This document shows, in pieces, positions 45,279 through 54,042 of a DNA stretch of 64,000 nucleotides. Positions within the stretch are counted from its first letter, which is position 1, and each line of letters starts with the position of its first letter. This DNA comes from Paracoccaceae bacterium (lineage in GTDB: Bacteria > Pseudomonadota > Alphaproteobacteria > Rhodobacterales > Rhodobacteraceae), in NCBI GenBank assembly GCA_030148225.1, contig JASBTX010000002.1, positions 147,736-211,735 of the forward strand. Direction: 5' to 3'. Position numbers and translations under genes: made by a program. The notes under the pieces were generated by a model. The model was not told where the DNA came from, ran no database searches, and saw only the letters and a program-made list of their open reading frames with translations.

Positions 45279-46873
45279 CCCTTTTGCGTATCAACGGGCT
45301 GGGTCTCGAAATTCATGGCACGCCGATTTTGCGCGATGTCAGCCTCGAGGTTGCGCGGGGCGGGATTACCGGTGTGATCGGCGAGAGCGGTTCGGGCAAA
45401 TCGCTGACCGCCTATTCGGTGATGCAGCTGTTGCCGGAGGGTTCCGCGCCGCGTGGAGAGGTGCTGCTGGACGGGCGCGATATCGCGCTGCTGGACGAAG
45501 CCGCGCTTTGCCGCATGCGCGGCAATGACGTGTCGATGATATTTCAGGAGCCGATGACGGCGCTGAACCCGGTCCGGACAATCGGCGATCAGGTGGCCGA
45601 GACGATCCTGATCCACGCGCCGCGCACATCGCGCCGCGCCGCCCGGCGACGCGCGGCGGAAACGCTGGAACGGGTCGGGCTGCCCGGCGATCAGTTTCCG
45701 CTGTCGCGCTATCCCCACGAGATGTCGGGCGGTCAGCGCCAGCGGGTGGTGATCGCCATGGCCATCGCGCTGCGGCCGAAGCTCTTGATCGCGGACGAGC
45801 CGACGACGGCGCTGGATGTGACGACGCAGGCGCAGATCCTTGATCTGCTGAAGGGGCTGGTTGCCGAGGACGGCATGGGGCTGATGATGATCACGCATGA
45901 TCTGGCCGTGGTCTCGGACATGGCTGACGACATTGTCATCATGAAATCGGGAGAAGTTGTGGAACAGGGGCCTGCCCGCCAGATTTTTGGCGCGATGACC
46001 CATCCCTATTCGCGCGCACTCATGGAAGCGTCGGGACATGTGCCCGAGCGGGCCGGGGCGGCGGCAGATGCGCCTCTTTTGGAAGTTCGCGATGTAATCC
46101 GGGACTACCCGATGGCGCGGCGGCATGTGCTGGGGCCAAGCCGGATGTTCCGGGCGGTGGACCGGGTCAGTTTTAACCTCGCGAAGGGTGAGAGCCTTGG
46201 GCTGGTCGGGGAAAGCGGTTGTGGGAAATCCACGCTGACGCGGGCCATTCTGGGGCTCGATCCAATCCAGGGCGGAGAGATTCGCCTTGGCGGAGAAGTG
46301 GTGACCGCGGGCCACAGCGTGTCGCGCGAACAGCGCAGAAAGATGCAGGTCGTGTTTCAGGACCCATATGGCAGCTTTAATCCGCGCCACCGGGTCGGGC
46401 GGCTGGTCTGCGAGCCATTTCACCTCTTTGACCGGCAGCCCCGCAGTGACGAGCGCGACACGGCGCTGGCAAATGCGCTCGAAAGCGTGGGGTTAAAGGC
46501 GGATGATGCCAACAAGTATATCCACGAATTTTCCGGCGGACAGCGGCAACGCATCGCCATCGCGCGGGCACTGATCATCCGGCCCGAGCTGATCATCCTT
46601 GATGAGGCGGTATCGGCGCTGGATGTATCGATCCGGGCACAGATACTGGACCTGCTGGCCGATCTGGGTGATCGGTTCGGCCTGTCTTATCTGTTCATTT
46701 CGCATGATCTGTCGGTGGTGCGGTCGATCACGGATCGGGTGATGGTCATGAAATCGGGAAGGATCGTCGAGGCGGGCGAAACCGCGCAGGTTTTCGATAC
46801 ACCGGCGCATGCCTATACCCGATCACTGATTGCTGCGGCGCCCAGATTGCCCGATCATGCGGCGGCCACATAG
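45275..46873 (+). CDS. Fused double ABC ATPase (DppD-DppF-like)
   Basis: 532 residues from ATG 45275. Two complete ABC domains: Walker A GESGSGKS (36-43) with signature [12 protein letters not shown] in the first half, and GESGCGKST with [12 protein letters not shown] in the second. Between them lies the linker with [10 protein letters not shown], and the OppF-like C-terminal [15 protein letters not shown] closes the second domain. A single polypeptide thus replaces the usual two ATPases. It powers the DppBC permease. The open frame extends upstream through the permease gene but has no start support there. Confidence 0.93.
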   Translation: MTLLRINGLGLEIHGTPILRDVSLEVARGGITGVIGESGSGKSLTAYSVMQLLPEGSAPRGEVLLDGRDIALLDEAALCRMRGNDVSMIFQEPMTALNPVRTIGDQVAETILIHAPRTSRRAARRRAAETLERVGLPGDQFPLSRYPHEMSGGQRQRVVIAMAIALRPKLLIADEPTTALDVTTQAQILDLLKGLVAEDGMGLMMITHDLAVVSDMADDIVIMKSGEVVEQGPARQIFGAMTHPYSRALMEASGHVPERAGAAADAPLLEVRDVIRDYPMARRHVLGPSRMFRAVDRVSFNLAKGESLGLVGESGCGKSTLTRAILGLDPIQGGEIRLGGEVVTAGHSVSREQRRKMQVVFQDPYGSFNPRHRVGRLVCEPFHLFDRQPRSDERDTALANALESVGLKADDANKYIHEFSGGQRQRIAIARALIIRPELIILDEAVSALDVSIRAQILDLLADLGDRFGLSYLFISHDLSVVRSITDRVMVMKSGRIVEAGETAQVFDTPAHAYTRSLIAAAPRLPDHAAAT

Positions 46874-46900
46874 AATACGCTGAGCGATGAAAGGGCCAGG

Positions 46901-47926
46901 ATGACAGCTATCGGAAAACACAATCTGATCACGGATGTGCCCGGGCTATTGGTCGGGAACGCGCGGGATCACGATCTGAAATCGGGCACCACTGTTCTGA
47001 CCGCCGGGCAGCCCTTTACCGCCGGTGTGCATGTCATGGGCGGGGCGCCCGGCACGCGCGAGACCGATCTGCTGGCCCCCGACAAGATGGTCCGGGATAT
47101 TGATGCGCTGGTCCTGTCGGGCGGGTCGGCCTTTGGGCTGGATGCCTGCACCGGCGTTGTTGACGGTCTGCGCGCCGATGGCCGCGGTTTTCCGGTGGGG
47201 CCGGTACGGGTACCCATCGTGCCGGGTGCCATCATTTTTGACCTCATGAACGGCGGCAACAAGGATTGGGACGAAAACCCCTACCCCGTGCTGGGGCGGC
47301 GTGCCTATGCGGATCGTGGCGACCGCTTTGAACTGGGCAGCACCGGGGCGGGGTTCGGCGCGCTGGCGGGGGATGTCAAGGGCGGGCTCGGCTCGGCCTC
47401 GGTCGATCTGGGCGGCGGGCTTTTGGTGGGGGCGCTGGTGGCGGTCAATGCGCTCGGCAATGTGCTGAGCGAGGATGGTGGTCACTTCTGGGCCGCACCG
47501 TTCGAAGTGGGGGCCGAATTTGGCGGCCTTGGCCCGGCACCGGTTACAACCGGCGACCCGGGTGTGTTCACGCGAAAGATGCGCGCGCACGGGACCCGCG
47601 CCGGCGGCAATTCGACCATCGGCATCGTCGCGACCAATGCCGATCTGGACAAGGCGGGCTGTCAGCGGATCGCCACGGCAGCCCATGACGGGTTCGCCCG
47701 GGCGCTGGTGCCCGCACATATGCCTGCCGATGGCGATCTGATTTTCGGCGTCTCGACGCGTAGCGTACCGGTTGACCCCGGCGCGCCGACATTGATGCAG
47801 GTCGGGCATGCCGCAGCCGTGGCCATGGCCCGCGCCATCGCACGCGCCATCTATCATGCCACCCCGGCGCCGGACGATACGATGCCCTGTTTCGTCGATC
47901 TGGCAAAAGACGCGCGCAAGGACTGA
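46901..47926 (+). CDS. P1-family (DmpA/nylon-oligomer-hydrolase-type) peptidase
   Basis: 341 residues. The autoproteolytic Ntn-hydrolase junction is GGN-STIGIVATNADL, with nucleophile Ser238 exposed after cleavage behind Asn237. LVLSGGSAFGLDACTGVV and GSTGAGFGALAG are family blocks. DmpA-like enzymes release N-terminal D- or L-amino acids or hydrolyse beta-peptides and cyclic amides. It follows the peptide transporter by 27 bases with AGGGCCAGG before ATG, so it probably processes imported peptides together with the M20 enzyme. Confidence 0.88.
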   Translation: MTAIGKHNLITDVPGLLVGNARDHDLKSGTTVLTAGQPFTAGVHVMGGAPGTRETDLLAPDKMVRDIDALVLSGGSAFGLDACTGVVDGLRADGRGFPVGPVRVPIVPGAIIFDLMNGGNKDWDENPYPVLGRRAYADRGDRFELGSTGAGFGALAGDVKGGLGSASVDLGGGLLVGALVAVNALGNVLSEDGGHFWAAPFEVGAEFGGLGPAPVTTGDPGVFTRKMRAHGTRAGGNSTIGIVATNADLDKAGCQRIATAAHDGFARALVPAHMPADGDLIFGVSTRSVPVDPGAPTLMQVGHAAAVAMARAIARAIYHATPAPDDTMPCFVDLAKDARKD

Positions 47927-47948
47927 GGCGGGGCTAGCCCTGCGCCTC
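47925..47948. terminator. Possible bidirectional hairpin between convergent genes
   Basis: GAGGCG (47925-47930) pairs with CGCCTC (47943-47948) around GGGCTAGCCC, itself self-complementary. It lies across the ends of the P1 peptidase gene and the TetR gene, which are seven bases apart. No T-run. Confidence 0.4.
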
Positions 47949-48605
47949 GACCCCACGCGCGTAACGGGCGAAATCGGCAAGCTCGGCGTCCTGCGGTCTT
48001 TTGCCGGTGAAGACATAAAGATACATCGCCACCTGTTCGATCCGCTCTTCCAGCGTCTCGTTCAGTTCGGCGTCATTATAGCCGAGCTGCATGTAGAAAA
48101 GCACGCGCGCCCGGATGCGCGCCTCTGCCGGGTCATAGTCAAACCGCTCGAACATGGCCTGCAGCGCATCAAGGCTGCGTTGGTTGGACTGATCCAGAAC
48201 CTTGCGCACCCGGCCTGACCGCCGTGCCCATTCGCGCACCGCGAAATCCAGCGTCGTGTCAAAGAGCGCCGGGTTCACCACGCAGCGGAAAACGTTCAGC
48301 ACCGCGCCAGTGATCGTCTCGGCCTGCTGGCGCGATTGGGTAACAAGGGCCGCGGCGTTCGTTTCGCGCCAATGCTCAAGCAGCGCATCCAGAAGGTCCT
48401 GACGGCTTTTGAAATACCAGTAGAAGCTTGAGCGCGAGACCCCCAGACGTTCGCCCAGCGGCAGGACCTTGACCATCTCGACACCGTCGCTGATCAGCAC
48501 GTCCAGCGCCACATTCAGCCAGTCCTCACGCGTGACCTTGATATTGCCGGTCAGCGGTTCGCGATCGGGATCGTCGCGGTGCAAGAGCGGTGTTGGTTTG
48601 GGCAT
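47934..48605 (-). CDS. TetR-family transcriptional regulator
   Basis: 223 residues. N-terminal HTH: VKVLPLGERLGVSRSSFYWYFKSRQDLLDALLEHW at about 43-78, the TetR signature. The C-terminal ligand domain is helical and not assigned. It starts eight bases after the stop of the MttB-family gene, so it is the third gene of the operon and probably an autogenous regulator, with the palindrome at 52596-52613 as likely site. Confidence 0.9.
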   Translation of the reverse strand: MPKPTPLLHRDDPDREPLTGNIKVTREDWLNVALDVLISDGVEMVKVLPLGERLGVSRSSFYWYFKSRQDLLDALLEHWRETNAAALVTQSRQQAETITGAVLNVFRCVVNPALFDTTLDFAVREWARRSGRVRKVLDQSNQRSLDALQAMFERFDYDPAEARIRARVLFYMQLGYNDAELNETLEERIEQVAMYLYVFTGKRPQDAELADFARYARGVEAQG

Positions 48606-48613
48606 GAAACTCG

Positions 48614-50134
48614 TCAGCTTTCGGGGTTGGCACCCCCCTCCTCGGTTCGTTTTGCCACAAATTCCTGCAATGCGCCAATGCGGTCGGGATCATGGGCCGG
48701 GCCGGGTGTCTCGTGCACGATGCGTTCCCATATGCCGGTGGCGCGGGTGTTGGCATCGATGCTGCCGCGTTCAGTCCATGTGCCGAAATTCGACCAGTCG
48801 CCGACCAGTGGTTCATAGAACTCGGTCTGGTAACGGTTCATCGTGTGGCCTGCGCCAAAGAAATGGCCCGAGGGCGGAACCTCGCGCAGCGCCCCGAGCG
48901 CGATAGCATCATCGCTGTCATCGGTGCGCGCGCACATCTCGGCCACCATCTGCAACACCTCGCAGTCGGTGACGAGCTTTTCGTAGGACACGGTCAGCCC
49001 CCCTTCGAGCCAGCCTGCGGAATGGATGACAACCGTCGCCCCTGCCATCAGGCACCCCCAAAGCGCGAACTGGCTTTCGTTGGCGGCCTGCACGTCGTTC
49101 ATGTTGGCCGCCGAGCCACCGGCACAGCGCCATGGCAGGCCCACCCGCCGCGCCAGCTGACCAGCGGCGAGCGAGGCCTGAAAATGCTCGGGCGTGCCAA
49201 AGGCCGGTGCGCCTGATTTCATGTCCACATTTGACGTGAACGTGCCATAGCACAAGGGCGCGCCGGGCCGGGCAAGCTGACCGAGTACGATGGCGGCCAG
49301 CGCCTCGGCATGGCTGAGCGTGATGGCACCCGCCACCGTGATCGGGGCCATAGCGCCCATCAGCGTGAAAGGCGTGATGATCGACATCTGACCGGCGCGG
49401 GCAAAATCGATCACACCTTGCGCCATCGGAATGTCCAACAGGCGCGGTGAATTGGTGTTAATGATTGTATAGCAATGGCTTATCTGGTGAAATTCATCAT
49501 CATCCAGCCCGCGAAAATCCCGTATCATCTCGAATCCGTCCATCACTTGCGGGGTGCCCCGGCTGTAGATGAAGGGCAGCTTGTCGCTGAGCATCAGTTC
49601 CGCCTCGGTCATGGCCAGATGCCGGAGATTGAGCGGGATGTCCTGCGCCTCGACCAGGGGCGGCACCATATGCAACACGTCGAAATGCTGGGTCAGTTGC
49701 ACCAGTTCACGGAAATCGGACAGCGTACCGGGGCGGCGGCCCCGTTTCAGATCGGTGGCATGCGGGCAGCCCGCGCCAGGCTGAAAGACCAGCGCACCCA
49801 GTTCGAGGCAGAGGTCCTTTTCACGCCGACCGGCGCGCAGCGGTATGCGCGCGGGCGCGGTTTCAAGCGCCGCTTCAACCATGTCCCGCCCGATATGGAC
49901 CATGTTGTCATCGCTGATGCGCGCGCCCGCTTGTCGATAGATCTCTACCGCCTCGGGCAGCAGAACGCGGATGCCCAACTCTTCCAGCACGTTGAGCGAT
50001 GCCGTGTGGATGGCATCGATCCGGTCCTCGGAAAAGATGTTCATGGGCGGAAAGGGATTGCGCAGATTGTGATAGTCCACCTTGCGCCTGGGCGCCGTAT
50101 CCGCCAGCGCCGCCTTGCGCCCCCGCCGCGCCAC
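48614..50134 (-). CDS. MttB-family (trimethylamine/betaine methyltransferase superfamily) protein
   Basis: 506 residues. GTG at 50134, five bases after the stop of the dehydrogenase gene, gives MARRGRKAALADTAP, the basic N-terminus typical of the family; an ATG at 50185 would overlap the upstream gene by 47 bases. RNPFPPMNIFSEDRID, RRPGTLSDFRELVQL and GAGHTMNRYQTEFYEP are MttB blocks. No in-frame UAG occurs, so it is a non-pyrrolysine homologue of the MtgB glycine/proline-betaine demethylase type. Neither the corrinoid protein nor its reductase lies nearby. With the dehydrogenase, a role in quaternary-amine demethylation is likely; the methyl acceptor is unclear. Confidence 0.82.
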   Translation of the reverse strand: MARRGRKAALADTAPRRKVDYHNLRNPFPPMNIFSEDRIDAIHTASLNVLEELGIRVLLPEAVEIYRQAGARISDDNMVHIGRDMVEAALETAPARIPLRAGRREKDLCLELGALVFQPGAGCPHATDLKRGRRPGTLSDFRELVQLTQHFDVLHMVPPLVEAQDIPLNLRHLAMTEAELMLSDKLPFIYSRGTPQVMDGFEMIRDFRGLDDDEFHQISHCYTIINTNSPRLLDIPMAQGVIDFARAGQMSIITPFTLMGAMAPITVAGAITLSHAEALAAIVLGQLARPGAPLCYGTFTSNVDMKSGAPAFGTPEHFQASLAAGQLARRVGLPWRCAGGSAANMNDVQAANESQFALWGCLMAGATVVIHSAGWLEGGLTVSYEKLVTDCEVLQMVAEMCARTDDSDDAIALGALREVPPSGHFFGAGHTMNRYQTEFYEPLVGDWSNFGTWTERGSIDANTRATGIWERIVHETPGPAHDPDRIGALQEFVAKRTEEGGANPES

Positions 50135-50138
50135 GCGC

Positions 50139-52544
50139 CTAGACCCGCATCGCTTTGCCCGCCGGATCATAGGGCGAGGCGGCAATCACCTTGGCAGTAC
50201 GTTCTACGCCGACGACATGCACCTTCAGCGCCTGCCCTTCGGCGGCGTGATCGACATTGACCATGGCCATGGCCAGCGATTTGCCGGTGGTGTGACCATA
50301 ATCACCCGAAGTGACGAAACCCACAAGATCATCGCCAGCCCAGACGGGTTCATAGCCCGATGCATCGGCATCGCCCGCCTCGACCTCGAGCGTGACCAGA
50401 CGCTGTGCGGGGCCGTTGCCGTCGCGTTCCGCCACGCAGGCGGCCTTGCCCACGAAATCCTTGTCCCAGTCGATCCAGCGATCCATACCGGTCATGGCCG
50501 GTGTCCGGTCCTGTGTGAATTCCGCCGACCATATGCCAAAGGATTTTTCGATCCTGAGCGACAGCATGGCGTTAAAGCCGACCTCTCTCAGGCCGATATC
50601 CGCGCCCGCCTCGAGCAGCATGCGCCGCAGCTTGATATGATCGCCGTAGCGGCAGTTGATCTCGTACCCCGTTTCACCGGTCACCGACATGCGGGCGACA
50701 TGGGCATTGATCATACCGACATGCATCGGGCGGCAGGACATGAACTTCATGCCTGACAGATCATCATTGACCAGCGACTGAAGAACCTTGGCCGAATTCG
50801 GCCCGGCAAGGCCGAAACCGCAGATCTCTTCACCCAGATCACGGACCGTGACACCATCCATCATGTGGTCGTTGAACCAGCGCATGTGCCATGCGCGAAG
50901 GTAGTAGGAGCCCATGATCCAATAGGTGCCGTCGCCCCAGTTCAGCACGGTCAGGTCACCCTTCATCCGGCCATCCTCGGCCACCATGGGCGCGAGGCGC
51001 GCGCGGCCCGGGCCGGGAATTTTGGACGCCATGATGTGATCCAGCCATGCATGGGCGTTCGGGCCCGATACCTCGTACCGGCTGAAACCCGTGATATCCA
51101 GAAGGCCGACATTTTCGCGGACAGCCCGGCATTCATCGGCCACGATGTCAAACGCGTTGGAGCGTCTGAGCGACGGCGTTTCGACGAAATCAGGCGACGG
51201 CGCGAAATAAAGCGGCGTCTCGAGATCCCAGCTTACCCCCCAGCGACATCCCGCCGCCGTCATCGCATCATGCGCCGGGGCCATTTTCAGCGGCCGCCCG
51301 GCGGGCAGCTGCTCGTTCGGATAGGACATTACGAAACGGCGCGAATAGAACTGGCCGGTTGTTTCGCGGATATACTGGCGGTTTTCGGCGAATTTGCCGT
51401 AACGCGCGACGTCCATGGGCCATGCATCGGCCTCGGGGTGGCCCTCGATCATCCATTCGGCCAGTGTCTTGCCAACGCCCCCGCCCTGCAGGAAACCGGC
51501 CATGACGGCGCAGGCGCACCAATAGCCGCGCTTGCCCGGCACCGGCCCGACCAGTGGATTGCCGTCGGGCGAGAACGTGAAAGCGCCGTTGACCCATGTC
51601 TTGATCCCGACATCCTCGATCGCCGGATAGCGGGCAAAGCCCAGCGTCAGTTCATTCTCGATCCGGTCAAGCTGTTCCTGAAACAGTTCCATCCCGTAAT
51701 CCCAAGGCGCACCGTCCATGGCCCAGTGCTCGTGATCGATTTCATAGATGCCGACCAGCACACCCTTCTGATCCTGGCGCATATAGGTGAACCCCTCGAG
51801 GTCAACCGTCATCGGCACCTCGAAATCCAATTCGGCGACTTCGGGGATGGTATCTGTGATAAGATAATGATGCTTGAGCGGTGATACCGGCAGTTCGATG
51901 CCAGCCATGCGGCCCACCTGCTTGGCCCAGAGACCGGCGGCATTGACGACATGTTCGCAGGTGATGTCACCCTTGTCGGTGCGCACGATCCAGCCATCTG
52001 CCGTCTGTTCGAGTGATTCCACCTTGGTGTGTTCGTAATATTCCGCCCCGCGCATGCGGGCACATTTGGCATAGGCATGCACCGTGCCGGTCGTGTCGAT
52101 ATAGCCCTCTCGGTCGGCCCACATCGCCCCCAGCACACCCTCGGTCGACATGATGGGGCATCGCCGTTGCGCCTCTTCGGGCGAAATCAGCTCGCAGTCA
52201 TCAATGCCGATAGACTGGAAAATGCGGTAATTGGCCTGCAGCCATTCCCACCGGTCCTGCGTTCCGGCCAGCGTCAGACCGCCAGTCATGTGCAGGTTGA
52301 TATCCTGCCCCGATTCATCCTGAATCTCTTTCAGCAGATCAATCGTATAGGCCTGAAGCGCCGCCATGTTGGGATCGGCGTTCAGCGCGTGCACCCCGCC
52401 TGCCGCGTGCCAGCTCGAGCCTGCGGTCAGCACCGACCGCTCCAGCATGACGCAATCGCTCCAGCCCATCTTGGCCAGATGATAGAGGACCGACGCCCCG
52501 ACAACACCGCCACCAATCACGACCACTCTGTATTGCGATTTCAT
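50139..52544 (-). CDS. FAD-dependent dimethylglycine/sarcosine dehydrogenase-like protein with GcvT domain
   Basis: 801 residues from ATG 52544, with GGGAGG five bases upstream; a 12-residue extension is rejected. The N-terminal DAO fold has VVVIGGGVVGASV (dinucleotide motif) and TAGSSWHAAG, where His46 corresponds to the covalent-flavin His of dimethylglycine dehydrogenases. An FAO-type linker follows, and the C-terminal half (about 420-800) is an aminomethyltransferase (GcvT) fold binding tetrahydrofolate (SVTGETGYEINCRYGDHIKLRRMLL). It oxidatively demethylates an N-methylated amine, passing the one-carbon unit to folate. First gene of the operon with MttB and TetR. Confidence 0.87.
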   Translation of the reverse strand: MKSQYRVVVIGGGVVGASVLYHLAKMGWSDCVMLERSVLTAGSSWHAAGGVHALNADPNMAALQAYTIDLLKEIQDESGQDINLHMTGGLTLAGTQDRWEWLQANYRIFQSIGIDDCELISPEEAQRRCPIMSTEGVLGAMWADREGYIDTTGTVHAYAKCARMRGAEYYEHTKVESLEQTADGWIVRTDKGDITCEHVVNAAGLWAKQVGRMAGIELPVSPLKHHYLITDTIPEVAELDFEVPMTVDLEGFTYMRQDQKGVLVGIYEIDHEHWAMDGAPWDYGMELFQEQLDRIENELTLGFARYPAIEDVGIKTWVNGAFTFSPDGNPLVGPVPGKRGYWCACAVMAGFLQGGGVGKTLAEWMIEGHPEADAWPMDVARYGKFAENRQYIRETTGQFYSRRFVMSYPNEQLPAGRPLKMAPAHDAMTAAGCRWGVSWDLETPLYFAPSPDFVETPSLRRSNAFDIVADECRAVRENVGLLDITGFSRYEVSGPNAHAWLDHIMASKIPGPGRARLAPMVAEDGRMKGDLTVLNWGDGTYWIMGSYYLRAWHMRWFNDHMMDGVTVRDLGEEICGFGLAGPNSAKVLQSLVNDDLSGMKFMSCRPMHVGMINAHVARMSVTGETGYEINCRYGDHIKLRRMLLEAGADIGLREVGFNAMLSLRIEKSFGIWSAEFTQDRTPAMTGMDRWIDWDKDFVGKAACVAERDGNGPAQRLVTLEVEAGDADASGYEPVWAGDDLVGFVTSGDYGHTTGKSLAMAMVNVDHAAEGQALKVHVVGVERTAKVIAASPYDPAGKAMRV

Positions 52545-52595
52545 TCCGGCCTCCCTTTTGATGGCCGGAGCATAATTCACCCGGTGACGGCAAGT

Positions 52596-52613
52596 CTAGA
52601 CATTAATGTCTAG
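52596..52613. promoter_or_regulatory. Perfect 18-base palindrome, probable TetR operator
   Basis: CTAGACATTAATGTCTAG is perfectly self-complementary and lies about 50 bases upstream of the dehydrogenase start, just before the stop of the next gene. It is of the size and form of a TetR-family operator, and the TetR gene is the last gene of this operon. Confidence 0.7.
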
Positions 52614-52625
52614 TGCTGTCTGATT

Positions 52626-53801
52626 TCAGGCAGCACGCCTATTCAGATAGTCTTTGATCCGATCAAGCGCGCGCTCGATATTCTCGGCCGAGTTGGCATA
52701 GCTCAGCCGGATATACCCCTCGCCCAGCGTGCCGAAATCCGGACCGCCAATGGTGGCCACACCCTGTTTTTCCAAGAGGTCAGAGGCCAGTGCCTTGGCC
52801 CCGGTCCCCGTCGCGGTGATGTTGGGAAAGGCGTAGAATGCCCCCTTGGGCGTGATACAGCTGACATCGGGCAGATCATTGAGCAGCCGCGTCACCAGCT
52901 TGCGCCTGACATCAAAGGCGGCGCGCATCTCGGCAACCGCGTCCTGCGGGCCGGTCAGCGCCTCGAGGGCGGCATATTGCGCCGGGGCATTGACGCATGA
53001 CCATGCGTTGACCGCCAGCTTGCGCGCCAGATCATAGGCCGGGGTCGGCCAGACAGAATAGCCCAGCCGCCAGCCCGTCATCGCATAGGTTTTCGACCAA
53101 CCGTTCAGCAGGATCAGCCGATCCCTGATGTCGGGAAAGGATAACAGGCTGACATGTTCCTCACCGTCGTAAAGCAATTGGTCATAAATCTCGTCTGACA
53201 GGATTGCCACATCAGGATGGGCCTCTAACCCGTTGACAAGTTTTTCAACTTCTTCTCTGGGCGTCACGCCGCCGCAGGGATTTGCGGGTGAATTGGAGAT
53301 GATGAGCCGGGTCTGAGGCGTGATCAGCGACAGGGTTTCATCGGCCGAAAAGGCAAAGCCGTTCTCTTCGCGGATGGGGATGGGCACAGGGCGTGCGCCG
53401 GTAAATTCGATCATCGAGCGATAGATCGGAAACCCAGGATCGGGATAGAGGATGTCGACGCCCGGCGCGCCGAACATCAGGATCGCGGTGAACATGGTCA
53501 CCTTGCCGCCCGGCACGATGAGCACATGCGCCGGATCGACCTCGGCGCCATAGCGCCGGTGCAGATCGGCGGCGACAGCCTCTCTGAGGGCCGGGATGCC
53601 CGTTGCCGGGGTATAGCCGTGATGGCCATCCCTCAGCGCCCTGACCGCCGCCTCGACAATGTTTTCCGGCGTGGGAAAATCCGGCTGCCCGATGCCCAGA
53701 TTGATGACATCCATACCCGCTGCGGATAATTCTGCCGCGCGCGCCAGAACGGCAAAGGCATTCTCCTCGCCGATACGGTCAAAACCGGAAAAAAACTGCA
53801 T
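52626..53801 (-). CDS. PLP-dependent aminotransferase, class I/II
   Basis: 391 residues. Fold type I blocks are NLGIGQPDFPTPENI, GYTPATGIPALREAV, SNSPANPCGG, the Asp/Tyr region LSDEIYDQL and the PLP-lysine in NGWSKTYAMTGWRLGY. The family includes aspartate, aromatic and other aminotransferases, and the substrate cannot be decided from sequence. It is upstream of the dehydrogenase operon on the same strand, separated by the palindrome, so it is a distinct unit that may supply or consume amino acids in the same pathway. Confidence 0.85.
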   Translation of the reverse strand: MQFFSGFDRIGEENAFAVLARAAELSAAGMDVINLGIGQPDFPTPENIVEAAVRALRDGHHGYTPATGIPALREAVAADLHRRYGAEVDPAHVLIVPGGKVTMFTAILMFGAPGVDILYPDPGFPIYRSMIEFTGARPVPIPIREENGFAFSADETLSLITPQTRLIISNSPANPCGGVTPREEVEKLVNGLEAHPDVAILSDEIYDQLLYDGEEHVSLLSFPDIRDRLILLNGWSKTYAMTGWRLGYSVWPTPAYDLARKLAVNAWSCVNAPAQYAALEALTGPQDAVAEMRAAFDVRRKLVTRLLNDLPDVSCITPKGAFYAFPNITATGTGAKALASDLLEKQGVATIGGPDFGTLGEGYIRLSYANSAENIERALDRIKDYLNRRAA

Positions 53802-54042
53802 CCCGCCCCCCTTTGGTGATCTGGCCCGAGCCTAGCCCCATAGGCGCAGCGGTGCAAAGCCAAAGCGCTGTAAAGCGCCCCGTCAACGGGACCGGCGAAC
53901 GGACAAAACGCGGGTGATCGCTGAATTCGCAGGATTGCCCGCAACGCGGTGAAACAAATGTATTATAATTCGTTTTATATCAATTAACTATGCGAGATAT
54001 TTAAAGTTCACTACCACGAATTCGCCTGACCCTGGCAATCCG

